Shown one piece after another: positions 1-10,836 of a DNA stretch of 64,000 bases; within the stretch, counting starts at the first letter, position 1, and each line of letters starts with the position of its first letter. The translations under genes and the position numbers were made by a program. The stretch covers positions 8,247,692-8,311,691 of the forward strand of contig NC_084717.1 in the NCBI RefSeq assembly GCF_033807575.1, given 5' to 3'. The notes beneath the pieces were generated by a model, which was not told the origin of the DNA, did no database searches, and saw nothing but the letters and a program-made list of their open reading frames with translations. Source of the DNA: Cydia pomonella (taxonomy: Eukaryota > Arthropoda > Insecta > Lepidoptera > Tortricidae).

Positions 1-1249
1 CATATAAAACGACTTCACGATCTTAATGTTAAAATATTAAGAATTATGCACGTAATGCATACATATTTCAGACTTTGGAATAAGTAGCTTTTTAAATCTT
101 AAGAGCGTGTATAAAACTCCGTGTTCACATGAAGGCTATGCGAAAATTGATTTAATACAACTTGAGAAGTTTGAAATATAAATGTCTTTTAACATACCTA
201 CTTAGCAATGAGGAGCCAATTAGTGTTACTTAAAGCTATGACTTCCATGAAACCGACGAGTTTCTGGAGCTAGATTTACCTAACTTATAATAGCAATTGG
301 AATCAAGGGATGGAAATACGTAGTGAAAACCCTTCTACATACCTATTTATGTAAGTAGATAAAATTTGTCAGTAATGCGCCTGACATTTCCCAGATTATT
401 TGTAAATATTTATGCTTATATATATCATGTGTATATTTAGTATTTGCTACATTAGTTAAATGGGGTATCCTATACATACAATACAAATATTGGCAAGTGA
501 ATATCCTGGTAAGGGAATGCCTTGAAAAAATGTCAAGATGGTGGATGACCCATTTTTCTATAATCTGACATTTGTGTATTGTTTCAACTGGGTTACTCAA
601 AGAGTAGGTACGTCTAAGTAACTGAGTCTATGACTCTGATTGTGCCGTCTGAGTCTGATTCTGAGTACGTCTGAGTAAGGTGAATAAGGCGTCATACAAA
701 CAATAGACTAACAACAACGCAGTAAAGAAAAGTTAAATAAGCTTGAAAGCGGAAATTCTGAGTGGCTGTTTGTCGTCGGCACTAAACAGAAGCGTCCCGT
801 TTGCATTGCAAGAAGAAATGCGGGCCGAAGTTTGCTACGAGTTACCGGTCACCTGCCGCATTGCAGTGATCTTAAGTGCTTGGCATTTTGATTGATTGGC
901 TTTATAGTGCTCGCGATATTGGGTTGGCATATTGGCCATGTGTAGATCGCGTTTTTGAACCACATCGCGTGCAGTAAGTATTGAGAAAACAATAAGAGTT
1001 TAACTTCCTTAAACAAAACAAATAAATAAGGCATACGGGATACTGTGGCCGCTTCTGATTTAGCCATTTGTTAGGATTTTGATTTTGTTTCGATACGACC
1101 CTGATGATTGTCTTGGTAATTGGAGCACATCTCATATGTACCAATCAGCGTGAGCGTTCTTTAAGGTCCCATCAAAACAAAATTGGCTTTAGTTCTACTT
1201 GTATTAATTATACTTCTTGTACTTGATTATTTAATTCTTTTATTTTTCT

Positions 1250-1251
<2 letters not shown>
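1..1251. other. AT-rich non-coding tract
   Basis: No gene or recognisable element. Short open frames here have no family-like motifs. A patch at about 625-680 is built of repeated GAGTCTGA-like words and looks like low-complexity sequence. Confidence 0.6.

Positions 1252-1302
<51 letters not shown>
1252..1302 (-). repeat. poly-A tail of the LINE (51 T on plus strand)
   Basis: Uninterrupted T run directly left of the LINE 3' UTR. It marks the 3' end of the retrotransposed copy. Its length and purity suggest a fairly recent insertion, though such runs are also prone to sequencing and assembly error. Confidence 0.85.
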
Positions 1303-1308
<6 letters not shown>

Positions 1309-1510
1309 TTTAGAAAACAAACAGCCTTTTACAAATATGTCTAAAGTAAATGAACTAAAAATAGGCCTAAAGTTTCCTACATTACTAAGAAAACTATTAC
1401 ATGGAAATGTAAATTACGCAATTATAAATTACCGGTTTAGTTGTGTGCTACATGCAAGTAAGTTAAGAAAACATACAAAAGTATGAAAAATATGACTGGA
1501 ACCAAATTGA

Positions 1511-1850
1511 TCAATTTCTAGAAAACAAAATTTGCCGAACTTTGTTCTTGAACACGGACAAACTATGAACAAAAATATCTATATCGTTAAGAGATTCATT
1601 ATACAAATAACAAGTGCGCCTAAAGAAAGAGTTTTTAGCATACTGTGTGCCACAGGAGGAAATAGAAAATGTGGGTTTAGAACGTGAGTGGAAACGAGAG
1701 ATTTTGAAGGAAACGCTATCTAATAAAAGGTTAGAATCTATGTGATTTCTAATAATTTTAAATAAAAATAAAACATCTAGATATGCTCTTCTTTTCTCCA
1801 ATGGAGGGAGACTATGTTTAGCTGCTGACGAAAAATAATCACCTATAACT
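1511..1850 (-). pseudogene. C-terminal part of the same LINE ORF2
   Basis: Reading leftward from the foldback loop, the frame gives GDYFSSAAKHSLPPLEKRR and then AYLDVLFLFKIIRNHIDSN, the usual LxxLExRRxxxDxxFLFKxxxxxID block found near the C-terminus of Jockey/CR1-type ORF2 proteins. It ends at a stop at 1511. It belongs to the same protein as the long RT frame at 1872-3818 but is separated from it by the inverted copy at 1851-1927. Most of the block is duplicated in reverse complement within that foldback, which is why a short frame with the same first residues also appears on the plus strand at 1892. Confidence 0.8.
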
Positions 1851-1927
1851 GTGATTATTTTTCGTCAGCAGCTAAACATAGTCTCCCTCCATTGGAGAAA
1901 AGAAGAGCATATCTAGATGTTTTATTT
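1766..1927. repeat. 77-bp perfect foldback inside the LINE ORF
   Basis: Arms 1766-1842 and 1851-1927 are perfect reverse complements around an 8-nt loop (ctataact). Left-arm sequence continues naturally into the LINE C-terminus, so the right arm is the added, inverted copy. The foldback ends the RT frame prematurely. Likely origin: template switching during reverse transcription or replication; an assembly or library artefact is also possible. Confidence 0.95.
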
Positions 1928-3818
1928 GGCCGGTTCTGTAATCAAGGGACTTACAAAAAATTTTCTGAATCCTTTCAAGTCGTGACTTATGAATGCCAAA
2001 ATGTGGGCTCCAAACAACACTGCCAAACTCCAAAATACTACGGACGAAAGAGTAATACAAAACTTTTAACGTGAATGTACTTTTGAATGGTTTACTTAAA
2101 CGCAAAATCATTCCTAATTTTTTATATGCTCTCGCCACAATATTATCTATGTGTTCAACAAAGGAGAGTTTAGCATCCAGAGTAATCCCTAAATCTCGGA
2201 TCGACGACACCCGTGAGACACTGCCACCAGCTAACTTATAATCGAAAGTTATAGGATTATGTTTACGGGAAAATGTGATAGTGTAGCATTTCTCAGCGTT
2301 TAGAATTAAGTGATTTCGCTGACAATAGTCCTCAAATTGTGACAAATCGGATTGTAACGCAACACAATCATCATAATTCCTAATAGTCTTATATATTTTT
2401 GTGTCGTCTGCATAAAGTATGTGGGATGAAGACTGAAAGATAGTATCAATATCATTTACATATAGGACAAATAGAAAAGGCCCCAGGTGAGAGCCCTGGG
2501 GAACCCCTGAGGGAACGGGTAGAAACTTCGACCTATGACCCTTGAGTGCAACCGCCTGACTTCTATTACTAATGTAAGACTTTAACCACCTAAAGAGGTC
2601 ACCGTGTATGCCGATCCTGAAAAGCTTCTGAAGTAAAATTGAATGATCTATTTTATCGAAGCATTTAGAGATATCGGTATACACGGCGTCCACTTGATAA
2701 CCGGCATCCAAAGCATTAATAATATGGTCGGTATAGGTGACTAGGTTAGTGTCGACGCTTCTACCTTTGAAAAAACCATGTTGATGCACAGAAATGTGTC
2801 GAGAGACCACAGCAGTCATTTCATTCGTTACAATTTTTTCGAAAACCTTAGCGAATACGCAAAGTTTCGAAATTGGTCGATAAAGCTTAATATTATGTTT
2901 ATCACCGCCTTTGTGCACCGGTGTAATGATAGCCTGCTTCCAGATGCTAGGGACAATACCTTCACTGAGAGACTTTCTGAAAAGTTTAGCCAAGGGAGCC
3001 GCCAGCTCAACGTAAAGTTTAGAAACTAATAATGGATGAATGTTATCAAAACCTGCACCCTTATTAACACATAAGTTTTTTAAATGCTTGTATACTAAAT
3101 CATCAGTAATATTAATACTAGAAATATCTACAGAAGGGGACGAAGGCTGAGGAGAAGGAAGTCGTGATTGATTACAACCAGAGACAAAAACAGAACTGAA
3201 ATAATTGTTAAAGAGATCACAAATAACATTGCCTTCGGAGGAGGATTTATCATTAAAATACATGTTAGAAGGTATTTCATTTGCAGAAAATTTTGACTTA
3301 ATAAAACTCCAAAAATATTTAGGTGAAGAAGTAATTTTCTTTTCACTGAGGGCAATGTATTTAGTATAGCAATCTTTACTAAGTTTCTTTTCCCTTTTTC
3401 TTAGTAATTTAAACTCAGCATAATCAATAACGTTATTATATTTTTTCCACCTAGCATGAGCATTCAATTTGTTTTTAATAATTTTAATTAAAGGTCTGTT
3501 ATACCAGGGAGGATATCTAGAAGTTGAGCAAACCTTACGCTTTGGAACGAAATCATTAACCAAAGTGTTAAGAATAGAGTAAAAGTAACTTGTGGCACTT
3601 TCCGTGTCCATATCGTCGATCACAGACCAGTCCACATCGGAGATACCTTGCCGTATACTATCATAGTTGGCTAAATGATAAAGATATTTATAATGCGCTA
3701 TGGAATTTAAAGACTTCATTAATGACAAAGGAAAAGAAATAACTAACGATTTATGATGTACATCTTCTTGTGTAAGAGGAGATAAACAGGCTGATACCTC
3801 ACAACCAACATTACTCAT
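1872..3818 (-). pseudogene. LINE ORF2 reverse transcriptase, 5'-truncated and 3'-disrupted
   Basis: 648 residues. It would copy the element RNA into DNA at the target site. Visible in order: the tail of an endonuclease domain (residues 1-30), a linker, then the RT domain from about residue 250 to 545. RT motifs are YRPIS (313-317), GFFKGRS (348-354), the first catalytic Asp in VYTDISKCFD (D382), SGVPQGSHLGP (437-447) and the YADD box (469-472), so the palm motifs are intact. Thumb and C-terminal sequence follow to residue 631. Residues 632-648 are not native: they are translated from the reverse complement of the element's own downstream sequence (the foldback at 1766-1927) and end in an artificial stop. 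The true C-terminus resumes in another open stretch at 1511-1850. The frame opens on non-ATG sequence because the element is 5'-truncated; no functional start is implied. Confidence 0.9.
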
Positions 3819-3835
3819 TATATTTCTGTATAGCG

Positions 3836-4409
3836 CTCTTTGTGTTACATCTGCTCATAATTCTTTCTTCTCTTTTATGTCACGAATAATGCCTAGCCGT
3901 TATAAAAAACCACTCATGTCATATTTTATCAGCCTTTCGATTATTCTTGACTCGAGACAAGATTCACTCCAACCTTCTTTTGTTTTTAGTTGTATAAACC
4001 TACGAATAAAACATGTTGACTACATTTTTTTTTATTACGATTTTGAGAAAAGCACTTAGCCATATCTATTCCTATCTCATTTCATTTATTTCCCACATAT
4101 AAGCTTACAGTATTTCACCAACACGTTTACATGGTATACAATAAAAAAACTTGAAACTAAACAGTTGTAATGTTGTGTGTGTGATGCATGTTATGTACAT
4201 AACATGCATAACACAGACAAATTTAATATAGAATTGAAGATTATTAAAAGGCAATTACAAAAATGTCAACAAAATGATTAATATTGTTAAGTAAATAAAT
4301 CACATATACAAATTACGAGTATTTATTAATAAGTCTGAAAAATTATTAAAAAAATAAGTCAATAAAAAAAAGTAAATAACAACAGTACATTTACACAGAA
4401 TCAAGAATA
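3836..4409. other. AT-rich tract without recognised gene
   Basis: No coding or element signature, apart from a 26-bp perfect palindrome at 4184-4209 next to a short GT-rich run. Confidence 0.5.
4184..4209. repeat. 26-bp perfect palindrome
   Basis: Self-complementary sequence centred on TGTACA, with half-site ATGCATGTTATGT. It is preceded by a TG-rich run and followed by a CA-rich run that nearly extends the pairing. It may be a chance structure or a remnant of a short inverted-repeat element. Confidence 0.8.
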
Positions 4410-4760
4410 GGCATGACAGCTTTAAAGAAATCTGGCAAATTTGCGCTGCACTTTTTAAAGCATGAGCGTATACTTGGCCTCATGCGGATCACACACGATA
4501 GCACCATAGTCCAACCGACTCCGAACATAGGCAAAATAGAGCGTCAACGCTGGCCTGAGACTTGCAAATTGGGCAGCTGTTTTAATAACAAATCCTAACG
4601 TTATACACGCAGTTTTACAAGTCACAGTCATATGCTCACGAAAGTCAAGTTGGGTATCCATAATGAGCCCAAAATCCCGTATGTTAGAAACCCTTTCCAG
4701 CTCAGCACTGTTCAGGTGATAGGGTGTTTTGCCCTAGAAAAAGTGATCACTTTACATTTA
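4410..4760 (-). pseudogene. decayed LINE RT C-terminal fragment
   Basis: The minus strand reads YHLNSAELERVSNIRDFGLI, then MDTQLDFREHMTVTCKTACI, and ends in a SRLDYGAIVCDPHEAKYTLML block followed by an in-frame stop and KVQRKFARFL. This is the thumb/C-terminal region of a Jockey-like ORF2 (RDLGVxxDxxLxFxxH ... RSxLEYxxxVWxP ... LExVQxxFxR). The upstream part (ITFSRAKHPIT) is one frame away, so at least one frameshift and two stops disable it. No catalytic RT motif is retained. It is a different copy from the LINE at 1.25-3.8 kb; the mariner lies directly upstream of it. Confidence 0.75.
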
Positions 4761-4767
4761 TTCGTAC

Positions 4768-4783
4768 TTATATATCCGGAAAC
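4768..4783. repeat. putative mariner terminal inverted repeat, left
   Basis: Perfect match, in inverted orientation, to 6012-6027. It lies 37 bp beyond the transposase stop codon. Confidence 0.6.
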
Positions 4784-4819
4784 ATAAAAACAAACAAACG
4801 TACACGGCTGAAAATGGTT

Positions 4820-5896
4820 TTATTGTTTTTCAAAGTATTCCCCTTGATGATCTATGCACTTTTGCATTCGTGTGAACCAATTTTTGACGCACTTCTGCCA
4901 CTCCGCCTGAGGTACCTCCATAACGTGTTGTTTGAATGCGTCGACAGCATCTTCAGCGGTCGAAAATCGTTGACCGCGTAATTTATTTTTTATATTGGGA
5001 AATAAATAAAAATCATTGGGTGCCAAGTTAGGGCTGTACGGCGGATGACCCGTTAATTCCACATTTTGACCTTCCAAAAATAGAGTTGTTTCGCGTGACG
5101 TATGACAGCTGGCATTGTCATGATGAAGAATGATTCTTCGTCGCTGGTTAGTTTTACGAATTTGTTCAAATACTTCCGGTAAGCAAATGGTCGTGTACCA
5201 ATCTGAATTAACCGTTTTATGGTTTTCTAGTGGCACTGTAGCTACATGGCCATTAATACCGAAGAAGCAGGCCACCATTTGTTTCAATGTACTTTTTGCA
5301 CGAGTAACTTTCGTAGTGTTCGGCTCATTTTGAAACACCCATACCGTTGATTGTTGCTTCGTTTCGGGATCGTATGCATAGATCCAGGATTCGTCACCTG
5401 TACAGATGTTATAAACGGCCTTTGAGTCACCACGGTTACATTTTTTAAACATTTTATTGCACCATTCGACGCGAGCATCTTTTTGCTCCTTAGTTAAGTT
5501 GTGCGGTATCCAACGCGAACAATTTTTTTTTACAGCTAAATGATCATGTAATATGCTATTAATGCTAGTCTTATAAATACCCAGAGTCGCCTCTATCTCG
5601 CGGTACGTAACATGTCGGTCGTCCATTATAAGTTTTCGCACAGCCTCAATATTTTGTGGTACAACGACCGATTTCGGGCGACCTGCCTTAACTTCGTCCG
5701 TAAGCATACTACGTCCACGATTGAACTCACTAAACCAGTGATGCACAGTAGTTTTAGATGGAGCTTCATCACCAAAAGTTGAAGTTAGTTGATCTATGCA
5801 CTGTTGTTGCGTTAAACCACGCCGAAAATCATAATAAATCATAGCACGAATATTTTCACGAGTGAGTTCCAATCTTGCAGCGAGATGACATTTCAA
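4820..5896 (-). CDS. mariner transposase (DD34D)
   Basis: 358 codons, close to the usual mariner length of about 345-350. The protein would bind the element ends and cut and paste the element at TA sites. N-terminal paired-type DNA-binding region: first helix-turn-helix about residues 11-55, GRP linker at 72-74, second helix-turn-helix about 80-120. The WIPHNL motif is at 129-134 (mariner WVPHEL). Catalytic triad: D168 in TGDESW, D260 in HHDN and D295 in LAPNDFYLFP, with exactly 34 residues between the second and third. YSPNLAP (287-293) replaces the more common YSPDLAP; the Asn is not a catalytic position. No internal stop. The frame opens with TTG. The expected ATG (bases 5889-5891) lies in another frame, where it would read MSSR, so a one-base indel near the N-terminus may have broken initiation. 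The first in-frame ATG is Met19, inside the DNA-binding domain. Confidence 0.93.
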   Translation of the reverse strand: MKCHLAARLELTRENIRAMIYYDFRRGLTQQQCIDQLTSTFGDEAPSKTTVHHWFSEFNRGRSMLTDEVKAGRPKSVVVPQNIEAVRKLIMDDRHVTYREIEATLGIYKTSINSILHDHLAVKKNCSRWIPHNLTKEQKDARVEWCNKMFKKCNRGDSKAVYNICTGDESWIYAYDPETKQQSTVWVFQNEPNTTKVTRAKSTLKQMVACFFGINGHVATVPLENHKTVNSDWYTTICLPEVFEQIRKTNQRRRIILHHDNASCHTSRETTLFLEGQNVELTGHPPYSPNLAPNDFYLFPNIKNKLRGQRFSTAEDAVDAFKQHVMEVPQAEWQKCVKNWFTRMQKCIDHQGEYFEKQ

Positions 5897-6011
5897 AACC
5901 CGTCAAAAACAAAACACTAGCGTTAATAAGAAAGAAAAAATGCCAGTTCTTAAAAAAGTTCAAATTTTACCATGGAGGTCAAATATACTATTTAAGAAGA
6001 TTGTAATCCCG

Positions 6012-6027
6012 GTTTCCGGATATATAA
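6012..6027. repeat. putative mariner terminal inverted repeat, right
   Basis: Inverted partner of 4768-4783, on the promoter side of the transposase. Confidence 0.6.
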
Positions 6028-6143
6028 ATAGCAGCCCTCGTAGTACATTGTGCAACGAGGGGAGTAAGTGAAATTTTGGATACGAGGGTGATTATTAAAG
6101 ACCCGAGTTTGCAATATTCTTACCCTCGAAATTACACACAATG

Positions 6144-6610
6144 TTTTTCATCACACTTGCGAAGAAAAAACTAAATTTTAAACGAAATAATTCTTAAATA
6201 CGGTGACATATCAAACATTCCTCCGCCATTTTGTAATTTCTTGACAGGTTAGCATCGAGGTCACAGACCTATTCCGCATTCAGCCACGATTGAAAATTAT
6301 GTAAAAATATTTTAAACGGCTGTTAAATCAATCAAATTATTTCATTTTAAACATAAACAAAAATATTAAATTATAAACGTCAGCATTTTCAAACTAAAAC
6401 TCATTTGTGCTACTTGGTGTGTATGAATAAGTGACGTAATTAAAAGAAAAAAGATATAACTCTAGGGAGTTATCCCTAGCTAGCCAGTACTCCCTAGGGG
6501 GAGTTATAGCTTTTTTTCACAATACTTAACTCCCGTGGGAACAAAATAGGCCTTTGTCCTTCAGTACACCTGCAGGAGATAAGAACTTTTCGAGCAAGTG
6601 TGATGAAAAA
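6144..6610. mobile_element. inverted-repeat element, about 0.47 kb
   Basis: A 17-bp perfect inverted repeat (tttttcatcacacttgc) is at 6144-6160 and 6594-6610. Inside is an imperfect palindrome at 6456-6507 built of TCTAGGGAGT-like words. No coding capacity. The sequence just outside on the left (from about 6040) contains CGAGGG repeats and may belong to the same element, so the boundaries are approximate. Confidence 0.5.
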
Positions 6611-7152
6611 AGAATTACAGTGAATAGTTATATATCCGTCTATATCTAATTGGCCTGCAACTCTTCGTTTCCCGGCCTATATAGTAATGTACTATTACCT
6701 ATGTCTATGCTAGTGGTGTTATGAATCGTATGAGTATATTATGTTCAATCTAAATATTGACTTTTGCCCTTACATAATTGAAATTTAAATTACAAGTGTT
6801 TACGTGACGAGTCACAAACACACACAACCAAAGATCACAAACCCTTGTCAAGCTGAAAGCTATCTATCTTCCATTTTATACGTAGGTTCAATGGACAATG
6901 CTGTGGGTTACTCATTGTGTTGAAAGGTCTGTTGACACGACAGACATAGTTTTCCACCAGAAATCATCTTATGGACTTTAAAATAAATAACTACTATGTA
7001 TTGAGTAAATTGTTACATAAAGAACTTTAAGTGAAATATATACGTTCATTTAAGACGCCTATATGACTCAACATTGCCTTTCCATGTATGTGGAAACTGT
7101 TATTAGGCCTATTGCAATATTTTCATCAGTTAGTATGCAGTCCATGAGCAGA

Positions 7153-7346
7153 TTTTTGAATTCCGAACGCTCGATTTCGTCACTCGAAAATCTGTGGAAA
7201 ACGGCGAAATGCTTCTTTTGAAATACGAGCGATAGACATTGGTTTATGTTATTGAACCCTCGTTTTCAATTCTATTAGTAGAATTTAAATGCCTAGTAGT
7301 GAAGATAGTATTAACGGGAGAACACGAAATCGAGCGATCAAAATTT
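7153..7346. mobile_element. MITE-like element, about 0.19 kb
   Basis: Imperfect terminal inverted repeats carry the shared core cgctcgatttcgt: left 7153-7180, right 7324-7346. It has the form of a small non-autonomous DNA transposon and resembles repeats I associate with lepidopteran genomes. No coding sequence. Confidence 0.5.
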
Positions 7347-7475
7347 AAAAATGTGACATTACAAACGTCATATTTTGATAGAAATTTAAGGTTACACTTT
7401 GTCATTGAAAATGTCATGAAGACTTAAGCTTCGTCGTCGAAAGTCCGACTCTGTAAATATAAGGCTTAATAGATC

Positions 7476-7565
7476 GTGTCATTCACGAAGACGCGTGCCT
7501 TGACTTGTATTGTCGAGTTATCAAAGCTTAGATTTGACGAATCTGCGTGTCAGTATGGATGACAT
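7476..7565. mobile_element. short MITE, copy 1 (partner at 53877-53964)
   Basis: About 90 bp beginning gtgtcattcacgaagacgcg and ending in its imperfect inverse (gcgtgtcagtatggatgacat). A second copy of the same length, with similar ends and interior, lies at 53877-53964. Two dispersed copies with imperfect inverted ends support a small non-autonomous transposon. Confidence 0.65.
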
Positions 7566-7594
7566 GAACTATACCTATCTAATGCAATCTATTA

Positions 7595-8338
7595 CAGTGA
7601 AACCTCAATAACTTAAAAACCTCTATAAGTTAATAGAATGTTGTGTTCCCTTCCCCTCGGAGACGAAAACTTCGTTTACTTCAAGTACAAAATCTTTACA
7701 ACATAAACTTCAGACCTCAGTAACTTAAAGTTTTGTTTTGACAACCTCTATAACAAAGTAAACGCTATCATAAATTCATTGTAAGTAGGTATTTAACATT
7801 CATAAATCAAATGAAAGGTCCTGATGAGAAATTTGTTATTATTGTGTTCAAGCGTTGACCGGATGGCTAGAAGTTTTAACTGTACTCTTATTATCTATGT
7901 TTAAAATCATTGAACTACCTACTACCTGAGGTCTAAGTATCGTAACTTGTTTGGATCATTAGTTAGTTTCTTGTCGTTCTCTGCGAAGCAATCGAAGCAG
8001 TGAAAAGTGCCTCGAAAGGGAGAGACGTCGCATCCCAGTTTGGAGTACCTACATGAAAGTACACTTTCAATCATATTGAAGAATGAAACTAAACTGTTGA
8101 AGAAACAGCAATCTGGTGAAAGTCTTTTATGTAAAACACGAAATATTTTCGAATTCTAATGTTAGCATAGAACAGCTTAGTGTTTGTTTACATGGTTTAA
8201 GCTGTCGACCTCCATTAACAAAAATACAAGCAAATCGGAACTCGCTAACTTACCTTCTCAATAAGTAAAAAATTGGATAACTGAAAGTTTATAATTATAA
8301 CGTTTCCGTTGGACTTTAAGTTATCCAGGTTTTTATTA
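7595..8338. mobile_element. degenerate pogo/Tigger-like DNA transposon remnant
   Basis: The left end, cagtgaaacctcaataactt, follows a TA. The right end, read in reverse, gives aaacctggataacttaaa. Variants of ACCTCNATAACTTAAA recur inside (near 7620 and 7720). Pogo-like elements carry CAGT...ACCTC-type ends and TA targets, so a non-autonomous relative is the best guess. No transposase remains, and the interior has only scattered stops. Confidence 0.4.
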
Positions 8339-8364
8339 CATTTTGGTACAAAATGTAATAAAAA
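8330..8364. repeat. 16-bp hairpin at the right end of the pogo-like remnant
   Basis: Arms 8330-8345 and 8349-8364 are perfect reverse complements around a 3-nt loop. The left arm overlaps the inferred right end of the 7595-8338 element. Confidence 0.75.
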
Positions 8365-8598
8365 TCCTAACGCCCGTTTTTTTCAGTATGCTCCAAGAAA
8401 TAGTGACGCTGCGCGGTGAGCTTCATACATGTAAAAACTATACGAGAATATCTAACTCACTTCGAGGCCATCTCATAATCGGTTAAAAATAGCCTACTAA
8501 GTCTTTATACCATGCACGTGTATGCACCGAAGAAGTCAGTTCGGACATATTTAAATGGGTAATTGAAAATGTTTCATAAGTTTCATAACGCTTTGTCC

Positions 8599-8744
8599 TA
8601 TAGTCTTATTCACATAGCTTGAGTACGGTGAAAGCTGTCGCCTCAATACTTAGGTATATATATATTTTGCGTTTTAAGACTTAAGGTTATAAATTGTATG
8701 GAGATGACCCGTCATCTCACCCAAGCTATGTGAAAAATACTATA
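8599..8744. mobile_element. MITE, 146 bp
   Basis: 26-bp terminal inverted repeats at 8599-8624 and 8719-8744 share TATAGT, TTCACATAGCTTG and GT, with about four mismatches. A small internal palindrome (gagatgacccgtcatctc) is at 8701-8718. No coding sequence. The TATA start fits a TA-type target. Confidence 0.7.
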
Positions 8745-10836
8745 ACTGAACGACAGAACGATCGATGTGATTGATATGTTACGCGATCTCGCACGTCGTG
8801 TTATGTCCTAAATGAGCGAAACAATCCGAATAATTGATACAGGTTATAACAGATGTCTATGTGCTAAGCTTTCGTCACATCACGCATTGCAATTTGCACT
8901 AGACAAGCTTAAAAAACCAAAAGTCTGAAATACATAAATGTAGAATTGTTACTTTTTTCTACTGTGAGTTTTGAGACAAGACAAGTAATATAAATATAAT
9001 ATATATCAGCATAAAATAGATATCAGCATATTTTACCCCGTTAATTGTGGAACTCTTAAAGGTTCAAATCTATAAATATAAGATGTCACGCGTTTAGCTT
9101 ATTAAAGACGAGGCTTAAATTAGATAACATGTGGTACACGATTGTGCGAGCATTATCTACTATTTGTACCTTTGTTCGTGTAAGCCCGTAGACGCAGCAT
9201 CGCAAAGGCTTTTGAAGTTTGCTGACAGTGTAATATGACGCTAATATTGTATTAAATGGCAACAGCGTCATGCTAAACTAACTCATACGTCTACTATAAC
9301 ATATGCCCACATAGTTAGACAATCTCTTTGTTTTATGGACATACACTACCCACGTTCTCATATCTATGTAACATAAAAAACCATAGCTACTAAAATTCGA
9401 TAGAGAAGTATTTCGTTATACCTACTTGGGCCACACTCCCACAATCTCATTGACAAATCAATAGGTATTAGTCAATGTTCGACGTTGGTATACCTAACGC
9501 ATAATAATTAAGAAAGAAGTAGTTAGTGACTGATTACAACCAAGGTAAAGAGTACAATTTTTTTTTTAATATTAATTACGTAACCGTAACCTAAAGTAAC
9601 ATAAATCACCGTGTATGGTACCCACGGCTCAGAAGTTACCATAATTGAAATATTTTATTACAAACCGTGATCTATATTTTGTAAGTTTTCGTTTATAATA
9701 TGTTACGGTAAAGTTAATACTAAAATGACAGTAAATAATATGATATAATACAACATATAATCAAAATACCACATGTCATACTGAATAGGAGCTGTAGCTG
9801 CATCCAGTGCTTCTGAAAAGGGCCTACTGCTAGTACCCTCACTTCGGACACGGTGCTATTGGTACTGCCACGAACACGCTTGCAGCATTTTTCTACTGAA
9901 CTGCTATGGAAACATTAGACCAAGTAATACCTAGAGCAGGTATCTTAGTTTTCTCCGGACTTCTGAGCTTCTGAGCGCCAGCATCTAGCGGACTTCTTAG
10001 CGCGTGAGTCCCGCCATCTCCAAACTCATACGCAAAGACACAGCTTTAATTTCACTTAACTTAAACAAATAATTAATTAAGTAATCATGTTCCTTTATCA
10101 TACAATACACATCGTTGTGTGTTCTCTAAGTTACATAAATCACCCAAATAAATTTATTAGGTTATTTTAGATAGGTATTACGAAAATATCAATATTGTTA
10201 TATTATACTTATTTAAATTTAGTCACGTGATTTGATCCATAATTTATCAGCTGAGTTGCAATGCCGCCTAATCACTTTCATGCACATGCAGGTGATTATA
10301 TTATTATGTGTTATTAAATATCTATCGCTTATAAATTAACCTAACGTGTCGCTAGACGCCACACAAACGCTCAGTGAGTGTATAAAAAGACACCTTAGAA
10401 ATATCAGGAAAAAATAGTAAATCAACAATTTTCTAACCGAACTTCACAACACTAGACGACCGCGACCCTAATTTAAATAATTAGTCACGCAAAGGTTTAA
10501 AAGTGGTTACACATATATTACGGATTAATTGTTTAAGTGATTACATTCAAATTACAGCATTATAGTATCTAAGAAACATAAATAAAGTTTAAGTTAACCG
10601 TCGGGGCGCATCCTAAGGCAATAAAATAATTTAAAATTCAAATGAACGTTCGCGATTGACGTACAAGATTACGGTTTCAGAGATAATAGTTTTAGATGAA
10701 CCGAAAGTCGGCGAACGAATCAATCTCCATGAAAAGGCCAAGGTGGATGAGCACATTACCTAAGTGCCCATTCTTAATATTTATTGTGCGATTTGCAATG
10801 AATTACTTAACTTAGTAAATATCAAGTACTATGAAG
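8745..10836. other. non-coding tract, nothing recognised
   Basis: AT-rich. I see no element ends or family-like open frames. A TATA-like word at 10381 is not backed by any downstream gene. Confidence 0.5.

Larger units (their letters stand above)
1252..3835 (-). mobile_element. 5'-truncated Jockey/CR1-type LINE
   Basis: A non-LTR retrotransposon read on the minus strand. Its 3' end is a run of 51 T on the plus strand (poly-A on the element strand) at 1252-1302. A 3' UTR follows, then the C-terminal coding part (about 1511-1850), a foldback, and a long reverse transcriptase frame. The coding part begins with what looks like the last residues of the endonuclease domain (a CLSPLTQEDVHHKSLVISF stretch), so the 5' half of the element is missing, as is usual for LINE insertions. 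The 5' boundary near 3835 is approximate, and I could not identify a target-site duplication. Clade assignment is by motif style only; Jockey and CR1-like lineages are both possible. Confidence 0.85.
4768..6027 (-). mobile_element. mariner-family DNA transposon (about 1.26 kb)
   Basis: A DD34D transposase frame is flanked by a 16-bp perfect inverted repeat (ttatatatccggaaac) at 4768-4783 and 6012-6027. The flanks are 52 bp after the stop and about 130 bp before the coding start, typical of mariners of about 1.3 kb. The outer TA dinucleotides fit the TA target preference. The repeats are short and AT-rich compared with usual mariner ends of 25-30 bp, so the exact termini are less certain than the identity of the element. 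Confidence 0.75.

Noticed and set aside
10375..10560. Possible promoter: TATAAAAAG at 10381 with a downstream TCAG
   Set aside because: No gene follows, and such words are common in AT-rich DNA.
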